From Streptomyces sp. NBC_00224 (GTDB lineage: Bacteria > Actinomycetota > Actinomycetes > Streptomycetales > Streptomycetaceae), in assembly GCF_041435195.1 (NCBI RefSeq), contig NZ_CP108106.1, positions 1-64,000 of the forward strand: a stretch of 64,000 nt of DNA, in the 5' to 3' direction. The position numbers and the translations under genes are program-made. How positions within the stretch are numbered: position 1 is the stretch's first letter; the number at the start of each line of letters is the position of its first letter. This document shows positions 31,396 to 40,653 of this stretch, one piece after another. The notes under the pieces are model-generated. The model was not told where the DNA came from, did no database searches, and saw nothing but the letters and a program-made list of their open reading frames with translations.

Positions 31396-33578
31396 CGTCG
31401 CTCCTGGGCGTGGTTGCCGGCGGGCTGCTGCGCGTCGTGGCGGCGGATGATGGCGGTGAGGTGATCCTTGCGCTGCTGTTCGCGGGCGGCGATGGGGTAG
31501 GGGTCGAGGCCAGCGTCGGCGTCCGCGTCGATCCGCGCGACCTCGGTGCGCAGGGCGGTGATTTGGCTGTCGGTGCGGCTGATGTTTGCGCACGCCGGGT
31601 GGCAGCGGGAGTGGTCGGGGGTGCTGCGACCGCCGTCGCCCGCCCGGTCGCGGTCGGGGTTGCACAGCGCGGTGAACGCGTCGTGGTTGCAGGTCAGGAA
31701 CGCCTTCGGGTCCTCGTAGACCTGGAGGCGGGGGTTGGCGACCAGCGCGCGCAGTTCGCGTCGTCCGAGGTAGGTCCCGGCGTAGCAGTCGGAGAACTCG
31801 GCGGCCGCAGCGCGGTAGCGGTCGGCGGCCGGGCCGCTGACCTTCTCGCCGGCGGCGAGGCGTTCGCTGGCCTCGGTGAGGGTCTCGGCCAGGGCCAGAC
31901 CCTTCTCCTGGTCCAGTACCTCGAGCATGTCGGCCTTCGAGCGGCCGGCGTAGGACTCCGACATGGCGGTGGCCGCGTGCCCGTACTGCACCGCGAGCGC
32001 AATCCGGCCACCGGGCTGGCGGTAGATGAACCAGGCGATGGTGCGGCGGAAGCGGCGCAGGGCGACGGCGCCGTCCGGGTCGTCCGGGATCAGCTCGTGG
32101 GGGCGGTCGTGGGCGGCGGCGAGCTGGTTGGCCCAGGCGGTGAAGGCTCGGATCCGTTCCACGGCTGTGTCGGAGGACAGGCCGGTGCGGGGCATGCAGG
32201 TGCCCTTGGCGTACCGGTAGAGGGTGCGGGTGAACAGCTGCTCGCCGTCTTCGAGTTCCTCGACGACGGCGATGGCGCGCGCGACGGGCTCCAGCACGAT
32301 CCACGGGTCCGCTCGCACTTCGCCTTCGCCGATCGCGTTGCCGTCCTCGTCCAGCACGCCCTTGAAGTGCCGGCCGCGGACCTCGAACCGTACGGTGCCG
32401 TCATCGCGCTCCACGCGCGTGCAGCAGCCCCGGCGCAGGGCCAAGACTTCCTCGGGCCGCATGCCGGAAAGGTAAGCGCAGCAGATCAGGGCGGCGGTGG
32501 ACAGGTGCAGCACCAGCACGTCCACGTCATCGAAGCCGATCGCCTCTCGCCACGGGACTGCGCCGATCCGGGCGGCGAGCTGAACGTCGAGGCGCGGTGC
32601 GGGGCCGAAGTCGTTCGGGGTCAGCTCGCCGGACAGGATGCCGCGGGCGCGCGCGACCTGGGAGGTGGTCACGCCGAGGGTGCCGGCCAGGAAGGTGTTG
32701 GCCATCGGTGGCAACGCACCGCCGTAGCGGGCGCGTACGGCGGTGGCGCCGGGCGCACCGCTGGAGGGCAGCTTCTCGCTGGCCGCGAGCAGGCCGCGCA
32801 GGTAGGCCACCGTGGTCTCGGTGCCGCCGAGCGGGGCGCGGGCGGGAATGGCGGCGAGCAGCCGACGGTGCTCGCGGGCGGCGGTCAGGATGTCCGGTGC
32901 CAGGTCCAGGACCGTGCGAAGCGCCCACACCAGCAGTGGGGCCATGACTGCCGGGTGCACGATCGCGACGCTGTTCTCGCCGTCCGGGGTGTCGTCATTG
33001 GTGCCGAGGAAGTCGGACATGACCGCGCCCGGGTCCTCCCAAGGCGGCATGACCAGGCGGTCGCTCTCGGGCAGGTAGGGGGCGTATGCCCATAGCCGTG
33101 AGATCACCCAAAGGGCCTTGGCGTCGGTGCGCCACCGGCGGCCGAGCGGGCGCAGCTGCTCGGCGTAGGCCTCCAGGTCGCCGGTCGTGACCTGTGCGAG
33201 TTCGGTGATGCCGCGCCCGTCGAGCCAGGAGGCGAGACGGATCCAGATCTGGAAGTTGTGGCGCAGGGTGCCCGGTTGGGTGGTGGAGCGCGAGGCCCGC
33301 TGCTGGAGCAGCACCGCCGGGGTTGGGACGTTCAGCTCGGCGAAGGCCGCGCGCATCACGCCGGGCCGCAGCCCGGCGGGGCAGCGGCTCCAGTCGATGA
33401 CCAGTGAGCGGTTCGACTCCCTGGGGCTGATCAGCGCCAGGCGCCAGGCCAGATCGCGAAAGCGCGGCAGCTGCTCGGGGTCGAAGCCGGGCCGCAGCCG
33501 GTTGAACGGCAAGACGAAGGCGTCCGGGGCCGGGTCGACGACCTCCGGGCCAGCGGGCAGGGGCGAGGAAGCGTTCAC
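31392..33578 (-). CDS. Tyrosine recombinase, third of the trio
   Basis: 728 residues; GTG 33578 overlaps the preceding stop by 4 bases. An N-terminal SAM-like region and a C-terminal catalytic domain: the first Arg in YLSGMRPEEVLALRRG, then LRRFRRTIAWFIYRQPGGR, and the His/Tyr pair in VQYGHAATAMSESYAGRSK. A long C-terminal extension has Cys/His (CNHDAFTALC, HSRCHPACAN), a possible zinc site. The ATGA/GTGA couplings and order suggest a recombinase-in-trio (RIT) or Tn554-like unit. Downstream it is coupled to the TnpC-like gene. Confidence 0.8.
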   Translation of the reverse strand: MNASSPLPAGPEVVDPAPDAFVLPFNRLRPGFDPEQLPRFRDLAWRLALISPRESNRSLVIDWSRCPAGLRPGVMRAAFAELNVPTPAVLLQQRASRSTTQPGTLRHNFQIWIRLASWLDGRGITELAQVTTGDLEAYAEQLRPLGRRWRTDAKALWVISRLWAYAPYLPESDRLVMPPWEDPGAVMSDFLGTNDDTPDGENSVAIVHPAVMAPLLVWALRTVLDLAPDILTAAREHRRLLAAIPARAPLGGTETTVAYLRGLLAASEKLPSSGAPGATAVRARYGGALPPMANTFLAGTLGVTTSQVARARGILSGELTPNDFGPAPRLDVQLAARIGAVPWREAIGFDDVDVLVLHLSTAALICCAYLSGMRPEEVLALRRGCCTRVERDDGTVRFEVRGRHFKGVLDEDGNAIGEGEVRADPWIVLEPVARAIAVVEELEDGEQLFTRTLYRYAKGTCMPRTGLSSDTAVERIRAFTAWANQLAAAHDRPHELIPDDPDGAVALRRFRRTIAWFIYRQPGGRIALAVQYGHAATAMSESYAGRSKADMLEVLDQEKGLALAETLTEASERLAAGEKVSGPAADRYRAAAAEFSDCYAGTYLGRRELRALVANPRLQVYEDPKAFLTCNHDAFTALCNPDRDRAGDGGRSTPDHSRCHPACANISRTDSQITALRTEVARIDADADAGLDPYPIAAREQQRKDHLTAIIRRHDAQQPAGNHAQERR

Positions 33579-35374
33579 GGGTCGAGCCTCCGTTCCAGCA
33601 TCGCGTGGATCAGCTCCCGCTCGCTGTCGGCCACGGCGGCGACCAGCTGGGGCCGCGCGTCGGTGGTGGTGTAGGTGGTGAGGAAGTCGCCAATCCGCGC
33701 GTGGTGTGTCGCCCAGTCCGCGGCCCACACCGTCGGCGTCACGGCCGAGCGCAGGGACTCCAGCGCCTGGTGCAGGTAGGCGATGCGGGGCAGGTCGCGG
33801 CCGGTGGCCACCGCGTTGCGGCAGGCGAAACACAGCAGGAACGACACCGCGCACGGCATCCCGGCCGTGGTGTGGTCGGAGTTGAGGAAGTCCGCGCATG
33901 AGGCGACCGGGGTGCGCAGCCGGCCGGCCAGGATCCGGCGCGCCACCTCCAGGTCGATCCCGGCCTCCTTGGCCACGAGCTCGGCGCTCACCTCGCCAGC
34001 GGCGTCGACCTCCTCGACCAGGCGCATGGCGACCGTCTGCCGGGCGGAGGCCAGAGCCTGGGCCAGTCCGAGCTCCACCGCGCCGCGCGAGGCGGTACGG
34101 ACGTCCTCGTCCTCCAGCTGGTAATCCCGCTCGTGGGTGGCCTGGGTGTTGTTGCGGGCACGGCCGTGGTGCGCCTGCGCGCTGTGGCGCAGCGCCTGGG
34201 CGTGCACCCGAGCGGGCAGGTCGACGCCGCCGTCGCGGACCTGCTGCTGCCAGCGCCGGATCGCGCCCTCCAGGGCCTTGCCGACCTCGTGGTCCCGCAG
34301 ATTCTCAGCTCCACCCAAGCCGCGGTGGCCGACCAGCAGCTTCGTCGCGGGCCGGCCCAGCGCCTCCAGGGTGACCCGGGCCGGCGCGGTCAGCTCCAAC
34401 ACGTGCCGCAGGGCCCGGCCGCTGGACCCCTCCCCGACGTCGACGAGCATGTTGCTCGCGTGCCGGCGCCGTCCGCGCCGGGCCTTATCCGTGTCGACCT
34501 GGTGCACGGCGGGGTCTTCGCGGTCCGCGTTCGGCCACCAAGTAGGCACATCCATCTTCTTGAGCACCGACTGGTTCCACGCCCCGTGCGCGATCAGCAG
34601 CACGGCCGCCGCCCCGATCTCCGCCGGCGTCGGAAAGAGTCGGCTCAGCGAGGCGGCGTTGCCCTCGAAGCCGCACGCGCGATCCGCGTACGCGGTCACC
34701 GCGCGGTCGGCACTGTTGGGGTAGCGCGGAAGGTCGCCGGTGCGGGCCAGCACGTCCAGCACCTCCCCGAGGGGCCAGTCGCCGTCCCAGCGCTCGATCG
34801 CCCCGGCCCGCCACCGCTGGAGGACCGCGGTGTTCGCCGCGATCCGCAACCGCCCTGCACGTACCGTCGCGGCGGCCGCGTCCCTGATCCGGCGCAGTTC
34901 CTCCCTGGTGTGCGCCTGCTTGCGCGGCCGTCCTCGCCGGGCCGGCGGCCGGCGCCGCGGCGTCTGCAGGAACACCCGGGTCGCCTCTGGCACCCCGGGC
35001 GCCCGCCGGACGACCGCGGCCAAGACCCGGCGGACGTGGATGTCACCGGTCCACTGCTTCCACCACTCGACCGTGATCTGACTGGTCGCGGCGACGGGTG
35101 GCTCGGCCGCCGCCGCGTCCTTGAACAGCAGCCTCAGCGTGCTGGCGTTCGTCTGGTAGGTGTCCTGGCTGCCCCAGCCCCGTCCCTGCCCGGCCAGCCC
35201 GGCCACCAGCGCCTGCCGGAAGTCGACGGGGCCGGGGCTGTCCCGGAAGTCCCACACACCCAGCGGCTTCCCGGCACCGCTGACGGGGCGGATGACCAGG
35301 CCGTCCGCATCCAGCACCGGCGCCTTGCGGTAGTCCGTCGGCGGCAGCGCCGCCCGGCGCCCCCGCCCGCTCAC
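33575..35374 (-). CDS. Tyrosine recombinase, second of the trio
   Basis: 599 residues; GTG 35374 overlaps the first recombinase stop (GTGA). The catalytic region contains ARVHAQALRHSAQAHHGRA, then NNTQATHERDYQLEDEDV, with the likely nucleophile Tyr in the last motif. The N-terminal region (GWGSQDTYQTNASTLRLLF) is the core-binding type. An extension after the tyrosine carries LCFACRNAV. Long recombinases of this class occur as the middle gene of recombinase trios. It acts in site-specific integration with its partners. Confidence 0.8.
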   Translation of the reverse strand: MSGRGRRAALPPTDYRKAPVLDADGLVIRPVSGAGKPLGVWDFRDSPGPVDFRQALVAGLAGQGRGWGSQDTYQTNASTLRLLFKDAAAAEPPVAATSQITVEWWKQWTGDIHVRRVLAAVVRRAPGVPEATRVFLQTPRRRPPARRGRPRKQAHTREELRRIRDAAAATVRAGRLRIAANTAVLQRWRAGAIERWDGDWPLGEVLDVLARTGDLPRYPNSADRAVTAYADRACGFEGNAASLSRLFPTPAEIGAAAVLLIAHGAWNQSVLKKMDVPTWWPNADREDPAVHQVDTDKARRGRRRHASNMLVDVGEGSSGRALRHVLELTAPARVTLEALGRPATKLLVGHRGLGGAENLRDHEVGKALEGAIRRWQQQVRDGGVDLPARVHAQALRHSAQAHHGRARNNTQATHERDYQLEDEDVRTASRGAVELGLAQALASARQTVAMRLVEEVDAAGEVSAELVAKEAGIDLEVARRILAGRLRTPVASCADFLNSDHTTAGMPCAVSFLLCFACRNAVATGRDLPRIAYLHQALESLRSAVTPTVWAADWATHHARIGDFLTTYTTTDARPQLVAAVADSERELIHAMLERRLDP

Positions 35375-36620
35375 GCCACGTCCAAGATCAGACCCGTACG
35401 GGCCGCCAGCTCCGCGATCCTCTCCGCGTTCACGGGATTGTCGTCGTCGCCGAGCAGCGACTCCAGCTGCAGCCCACGCACCGGCTCCAGGTACACGTCC
35501 CGCGTCACCTGCTCGCTGCGGTGCCCGAGCATGTCCTTGACCATCAGCCAGACCTGCCCGTACACCTCCTCGTAGTGCAGGCGCTCGGCGGGCGTCAGCC
35601 CGAGCCGACGGTCCAGCGCGTTGTGCAGCGCGATCAGCGTCCGCAGAGCCATGGAGTGCCGCAGCATCTTCGGCGTCGCGAAAACGTCGAGCCCCGCGGC
35701 CGCGCACCGGTCGCTCGCCCGCTCGAAGACCTTCGTCCAACTCGTGTACCGCAGCGGCAGCCCGCTCTCGGTCAGCCACAGCATCGCCGGCTCCAAGCCG
35801 TCCTCACCCTCGACGAACAACCGCATCCGCTCAGCGGCCGTCAGCCGCCCCAGCGCGCTCTCGCCCGCACGCCCGTCCCGCCCCTTCCACTGCACACGGC
35901 CCGCCCGGCTGACCCCCTGGATGATGCGCAGGCCGGGCAACCGGTCGTAGACGCCACGCCGCCGGGCGCGGGCCACCGCCAAGGCGCGCGTGCTCACCCG
36001 GTAGCCCTCGACACGCTGAAGCGCCGGATGACCGACGTAGAAGGTGTAGCCGGCCCGCTTGGCCACGGCCTGGCCCACCCGCCCCGCGTAGTAGTTCCGT
36101 CGCCCAAGCGCCGGGAGCTCGCAGAGCAGCACGGTGCCTCCCTCGCGGCGCCGCAGGCCGCTGGAGTACATCAGGTCGGCGTACGCCGTATCCCGGCCAG
36201 CCGACCGACCGCGCCACGCCTCGTCCTCCAGGCCGTCCGGCAGCATGCCACCGAGCCCGACGTTGCGCCACAGCCGAAAGGCCCGAGGCGACAACCACTT
36301 CACGTCCGAGGTCTTCACGTCCGACGGCGAGGCGAGCGTCACCGGGTTCGACGGAACGAGACCGCGCTGGGCCGCGATGCCGTACAGCAGCTTCAACGCC
36401 GCCTGCTCCTTCGCCCACGTGCCGCCGTCGACCGGCGCCGGATTCGCCGCCCCTCGTCGACGCCAGTCCTCCCAGTCCTCGACGTCATCCTCCGACGCCT
36501 CGTCCCAGTCCAGCCCGCGCTGCCACAGGAACGTGAAGAACAGCCGGTAAAGCGGGGCGTACGTGACCTGCGTTCCCTGCGCCTTGGCCGAGAACGCCGA
36601 GCGGCGCAGGCACTCACTAA

Positions 36621-37506
36621 GAGGTGCTAACAAAGGCGTTGGACGTGGCGGTGGGTGATCAGGCAGGCGGCGAGGCTGAGGAAGGCTTCGTGGATGTCGT
36701 CGCGGCGTTCCCAGCGGATCCGTAGGCGGCGGTAGCCGTGCAGCCAGGAGATCGTGCGCTCAACGACCCAGCGGAAAACACCCAGGCCGCTGCCGTGCGG
36801 CTCACCTCGTCTGGCGATCACGGGCCGGATGCCGCGTGCCCACAGCAGACGACGGTACTTGTCGTGGTCGTAGCCGCGGTCGGCGAACAGCATGTCGGGC
36901 CGGTGCCGGGGACGTCCGACCGTGCCGGCCACAGACGGGATCTTGTCGAGCAGGGGCAGCAACTGCGTGACATCGTTGCGATTTCCACCGGTCAGCGAGA
37001 CCGCGAGCGGGATGCCCTGGCCGTCGACGATGAGGTGGTGTTTACTGCCCGGCCGTGCCCGGTCGACCGGGCTGGGACCGCTTTTGGGCCCCGCCGAGCC
37101 GCCCGGACATGGGAGGAATCGATCACCGCCCGCGACCAGTCCAGCTGGTTCTTCGACCGCAACTCCCGCAGCAGTACTGCGTGCAGACGGTCCCAGACAC
37201 CAGCCTCGTTCCACGCGGCCAGGCGCCGCCAGCAGGTCATGCCCGAACCGAAACCCAGCTCCTGGGGCAGGTACTCCCACTGGATCCCGGTGTGCAGGAC
37301 GAAAAGGATCCCGCACAACGCCTGCCGGTCCGGCACCCGAGGCCTGCCCTCGACCTGCTTGGGACCTGGCACGGGCAGCAACGGCTCGACGAGCGACCAC
37401 AGTTCGTCCGACACCACCCACGGCCGCGACCGACGGTTCACCATGACCAAACCAACGAGCCGACAAGCCAACAGTCACATGATCAACGGCCTTTTGTTAG
37501 GGCCAG
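36621..37506. mobile_element. IS5-family insertion sequence, copy 2 (886 bp)
   Basis: The left end GAGGTGCTAACAAAGG and right end (inverted) CTGGCCCTAACAAAAGG are imperfect inverted repeats. TAA is duplicated at 36618-36620 and 37507-37509. It is the same element type as 17146-18030 with the same 3-bp TAA target preference, and interrupts the first recombinase gene. Confidence 0.9.
36627..37471 (-). CDS. IS5-family transposase, two frames joined by -1 frameshift
   Basis: Frame A (36992-37471) carries VVSDELWSLVEPLLPVPGP and the first Asp in AVIDSSHV; frame B (to 36627) carries ADRGYDHDKYRRLLWARG and the Glu in WVVERTISWLHGYRRL. They overlap at the same CCAAAAG slip site as in copy 1, giving GPK-SGPSPVD. 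Amino-acid differences from copy 1 show the two copies did not arise by a very recent duplication. Both frames are intact. Confidence 0.85.
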
Positions 37507-37714
37507 TAAGTCGAGGATCCACCCGGCCATCCGGCGAGACGAGGATCGGCTGCCGCTCGCGCAGCCCGAGCACCCGCTCCCGCGCCTCCAAGTCCTCCCA
37601 GCCAGGGACGGGTCGGCCTCCGACAGGATCGCCCCCGTCACCAACCCAGAAAAGCCCCCATTCGTACGCCACTTGACTCCCTCAGCCGCAACACGACATG
37701 AGGCAACACAGCGT

Positions 37715-37843
37715 ATGTCCACAGAACACCGCTTCGTGTTCCGGCTCGGCCGGGCCCGCCGCGAACGGGAGGAGATCGGCATCGGTCTGCCCGTCGTGCG
37801 GCCGTACCCCAAGCGGGCCGACTCCCAACCACCAGCAATGTGA
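37715..37843 (+). CDS. Possible small basic protein, 42 residues
   Basis: ATG 37715 starts a short frame with STEHRFVFRLGRARREREEI and a proline-rich end. A weak GAGG lies 12-15 bases upstream. It is divergent from the recombinase and 57 bases upstream of the PP-loop gene. It may be real, as tiny basic genes are common in this window, but the evidence is thin. Confidence 0.35.
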   Translation: MSTEHRFVFRLGRARREREEIGIGLPVVRPYPKRADSQPPAM

Positions 37844-37899
37844 GCCGCCGCCCTTCCCCTCCCCTCTCACCAGCCACCCATGGCCACCATGGAGCCGAC

Positions 37900-38958
37900 A
37901 TGCCTGCGCGCCCCGTCAACCACCCCTCCAGCACACCCGATCTCTCGTCCTATGACCTGCTCGCTCCCCAGCTGTCCGGCGGCAAGGACAGCGCGGCCAT
38001 GATGGCCGTGTTCATGGACGCCGCCCAGGCCGCCGGGGTGGAAACCCGGGTGATCTCCTACCACTCCAGCCTCGGCGCCCTGGAATGGCCCCCCGTCGTC
38101 TTCGACGGCACCCGCTACCCGGGCGTGTCCGAGCTCGCCGCCCTGCACAGCGCCGCCTTCGGGCTACCTCCCGACCGGCACCTGGAGGTCACCCGCACGA
38201 TGGCCGGCCCCGACGGCACGCGGATGCCGCGCGCACTGCTGACCGAGATCGCGGCGTACGGGCGCTTCCCACGCCTGGGCAGCCCGTACTGCCGCAAGAG
38301 CGCCAAGGAGAGCGTGGTCTCCAGCGCCTGGACACCGATCGTCCGCCGCCTGCGGCGCGAGCTCGGCCGACCGGTGCGGATTCTCAAGGTCATGGGGCTG
38401 CGCAGCGACGAGGGGCCCGACCGAAGGAAGCGTGCGGCCTGGCGCACCGTGCAGGCCAACGGCGCACGCGTCGTGGACGAGTGGCTGCCCATCAAGGACT
38501 GGCCGACCGCCGCGGTCAAGGCCTGGCACAGCGACGCGAACGTGCCCTATAGCTGGACCTACGACTCGGTGCCCGGCGCGGGCGACTGGTCCGGCACCTC
38601 CCGCTGCTCCTGCTCACTCTGCGTCTTCGCTGCCCGCCGCGACGTGCTGCTGGCTGTCGCCCGGCGGCCGCGGCTGGCCGACCTGTACGCCGAAGTCGAG
38701 CAAGCACGGGGGGACAGCTTCCGGCCCGACTGGCGCATCACCGACCTCATCCGCCACGCCCGAACCTGCGAGGCCCCCGAACCCGGCGTCGTCTGCCCGG
38801 ACGACGGACCAGAGTTCACCTCCCTCCAGCAGCAGGTCCGCACCGCACTCAACAGCACGCCCCGCAAACAGCCCGACCTGGCCCGGCACACCCAGCACAC
38901 GCCATGCGACGGCTGCTCCCCCAGGCGACCTCCCGCAATCCCCCGCACTCCGGGGTGA
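37900..38958 (+). CDS. PAPS-reductase-like PP-loop protein
   Basis: 352 residues from ATG 37900 (GGAGCCGAC upstream). A canonical PP-loop, PQLSGGKDSAAMMAVFMDAA, is at ~22-40; further on are SPYCRKSAKESVVSSAW and a cysteine cluster RCSCSLCVFAARRDVLLAVA near ~235. The pattern matches phage/plasmid-type phosphoadenosine phosphosulfate reductase-family enzymes that activate a substrate by adenylation. It is a distant relative of the protein at 14312, which has an altered loop. It ends in a GTGA overlap with a small gene. The substrate is unknown. Confidence 0.75.
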   Translation: MPARPVNHPSSTPDLSSYDLLAPQLSGGKDSAAMMAVFMDAAQAAGVETRVISYHSSLGALEWPPVVFDGTRYPGVSELAALHSAAFGLPPDRHLEVTRTMAGPDGTRMPRALLTEIAAYGRFPRLGSPYCRKSAKESVVSSAWTPIVRRLRRELGRPVRILKVMGLRSDEGPDRRKRAAWRTVQANGARVVDEWLPIKDWPTAAVKAWHSDANVPYSWTYDSVPGAGDWSGTSRCSCSLCVFAARRDVLLAVARRPRLADLYAEVEQARGDSFRPDWRITDLIRHARTCEAPEPGVVCPDDGPEFTSLQQQVRTALNSTPRKQPDLARHTQHTPCDGCSPRRPPAIPRTPG

Positions 38959-39317
38959 AAGGCATACTGCTGTCGATGACGACGACCACGCAGCGCATTC
39001 TCGACCTCGCCGCAGCCGCACCGGCCCGCCACGGCGAGGACCTGGAGCTGCTCCTGCGCGAAGCGAGCGGGCTGTACGAGCAGGGCTTCGCCGACCTGCG
39101 CGACCGCTTGACGGCCCGCTTCGCCAAGACGCCCGGCCGTGATCTGCTGGCAACCGCGACGGCGGCTGGCATGCCGTGCGACGCGGACCAGGACCGCGAC
39201 GAGCTGATCCTGCTGCTCGCCCTGGCCGAGTGGGCGATGACGCCGGCGGCCCTGGCCTATACGCAGATGGCCGAAGACGCGGCCCGCCGCGGTGTGTGCC
39301 TGATCCCCGAGCCATAG
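38955..39317 (+). CDS. Unknown small helical protein
   Basis: 120 residues from GTG 38955 (GTGA overlap with the PP-loop gene) or about 113 from ATG 38976. All-helical (TTTTQRILDLAAAAPARHGE, LYEQGFADLRDRLTARFAKT, DELILLLALAEWAMTPAALA). No known motif. The coupling suggests it works with the PP-loop protein. Confidence 0.6.
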   Translation: MKGILLSMTTTTQRILDLAAAAPARHGEDLELLLREASGLYEQGFADLRDRLTARFAKTPGRDLLATATAAGMPCDADQDRDELILLLALAEWAMTPAALAYTQMAEDAARRGVCLIPEP

Positions 39318-39357
39318 CGCCCTCCCGAGGCTGCCTGGGAAAACCTGGGCAGCGCAC

Positions 39358-39386
39358 TGGACCCCCACCTTCACTCCTGCCATTAT
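39358..39386 (+). promoter_or_regulatory. Divergent member (P8) of the regulon promoter family
   Basis: TGGACC (39358-39363), a 17-bp spacer, then CATTAT (39381-39386). It lacks the CACAC element and its downstream palindrome is CGGGCC/GGCCCG. Tentative, included because spacing and position before a regulator-like gene fit the family. Confidence 0.4.
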
Positions 39387-39440
39387 GTGAGTTGTGAGCC
39401 GGACGGGCCGGCCCGCCTCCGACCGGACGGAAGCCGTGCC

Positions 39441-40145
39441 ATGACCTCGCGCCGCGCGCCTCGCCTGGCCGACGCTGCCGAGATCGCGGCCGAACAGGGC
39501 CTCACCCCCGCACGGATCAGCAGCCTCTACAACGACCGCGCTGAAAACGGCTTCCCCGAGATCGCCGGCATGCGCGGGCGCGCCCGCCTTTGGGACCACG
39601 CACAGGTCACCGACTGGTTCACCAAGCGGCCGCAGGCACGACTGCGCAAGCACACCCCGCCCGCCCATGACCCGCAGGACCTGCTGAACGCCGCCGATTC
39701 CTCAAGGTTCCTGGGCTACAAGAACCCCAACCAGGTCACCACCTTCGTCCGCGACCACCCCGGCTACTTCCCCGACCCGGACGTCGTCGAAGAACTCGGC
39801 ACCCCCGAACACCCCTACCTCCGACAGTGGTGGCGCGTGCAGACCCTCCTGGACTGGATGGCCACCCGGCCCGGCCGCGGCAAGCGCACCGGCGCCCAGC
39901 GCACCGCACCCGCACTGCCCGACGTCCCCCGCGACGGCGACCCCAACGAGCTCCTGGGAGCGACGCAAGCCGCGGCACTGCTGGGATTCAAGAGCGTCAA
40001 CTCCTTCTCCAGCAGCCTCTCCCAGGGCAACCTGCCCCTGCTGGAAACCCCCGACGCGATCACCGACAAGGGCGGGCGCCGTCAGTGGAAACGCAAGCGG
40101 CTCCTCGCGCAGGACGCCCAGCGACGGGGCAGAACCCAGCAGTGA
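39441..40145 (+). CDS. Triple helix-turn-helix DNA-binding protein
   Basis: 234 residues from ATG 39441 (GGACGGAAGCC upstream). Three similar units follow each other: ADAAEIAAEQGLTPARISSL at ~10-30, LLNAADSSRFLGYKNPNQVT at ~77-97, and LLGATQAAALLGFKSVNSFS at ~173-193. Each has the excisionase/MerR-like pattern of an N-terminal helix, a turn and a recognition helix, followed by a Trp/Arg-rich wing (GRARLWDHAQVTDWF, RQWWRVQTLLDWMATRP, RQWKRKRLL). Basic residues end the protein. It probably recognises a long or repeated DNA site; it is a candidate regulator of the plasmid genes (inference). Confidence 0.75.
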   Translation: MTSRRAPRLADAAEIAAEQGLTPARISSLYNDRAENGFPEIAGMRGRARLWDHAQVTDWFTKRPQARLRKHTPPAHDPQDLLNAADSSRFLGYKNPNQVTTFVRDHPGYFPDPDVVEELGTPEHPYLRQWWRVQTLLDWMATRPGRGKRTGAQRTAPALPDVPRDGDPNELLGATQAAALLGFKSVNSFSSSLSQGNLPLLETPDAITDKGGRRQWKRKRLLAQDAQRRGRTQQ

Positions 40146-40653
40146 GCACATCTGTGCCCACTCCCCCCTAGACGCGGCACCCGGTTACGGGCCGTTGGTC
40201 CCTTGCGGGCCGGATGCCGCACGATGGCCGGCACGGCGCGGCTCGCCACCACGCCCCGCAGCAGCCCCGGCTGCTGCGGACCGGCCATCCCCCTCGCTGA
40301 CGGTGGATTTCAGTCAGTGGGCCGTGCTTCCGCTCAGCTCACCGCCGTGGCCCGGCTAGCGTGGGGTGTGCCGGGTGCGGACGTTCCCCCGTCGCCCGCA
40401 CCCGGCGTCCGGTGCCCACACCGGCCTCTTTGATCTCGGATGCCGAACGTGCGTCAGGCCTGTCAGGCGAGTGCCCCCCAGGTGTCCGCGCCTGCCGGAT
40501 ATCTGGCGTTATGCAGACGAGTGGGGCACGTACGGGATGAGCCAGCCGCCCACCTTTGCGGATCCGAGAAGAAGTTCCGCGACCTCATGGAATCCGCACG
40601 AGCTCCGGCACCCGCCAGCAGCGACATGGCGCCACTGCTGGCGAGGCATTAGG
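40146..40653. other. Intergenic region without a recognised gene
   Basis: About 500 bases. One short frame (40440-40652) lacks a ribosome binding site and protein-like character. GC-rich inverted repeats near 40260-40280 (GCAGCAGCCCCGGCTGCTGC, arms GCAGCAGCC/GGCTGCTGC) may be a terminator for the upstream gene. Nothing else seen. Confidence 0.5.

Larger units (their letters stand above)
35371..37672 (-). pseudogene. First tyrosine recombinase of the trio, split by an IS
   Basis: The N-terminal piece starts at GTG 37672 (GGGAGTCAA upstream) and reads YEWGLFWVGDGGDPVGGRPV; the rest runs from 36617 to 35371. Removing the IS at 36621-37506 and one TAA copy joins the halves in frame (DGRVDPRL-SECLRRSAFSAK), giving about 470 residues. 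Catalytic residues remain: GLRRREGG, TPKMLRHSMALRTLI and DMLGHRSEQVTRDVYLEPVR (Tyr). As it stands the gene is interrupted, so the trio is probably inactive unless the IS excises precisely or the C-terminal part is expressed from within the IS. Confidence 0.9.

Noticed and set aside
31410-33095. Long plus-strand open frame opposite the third recombinase
   Set aside because: Antisense shadow of a high-GC gene; the minus-strand product has clear recombinase motifs.
34133-35575. Long plus-strand open frame opposite the second recombinase
   Set aside because: Antisense shadow with no start signal or recognisable motif.
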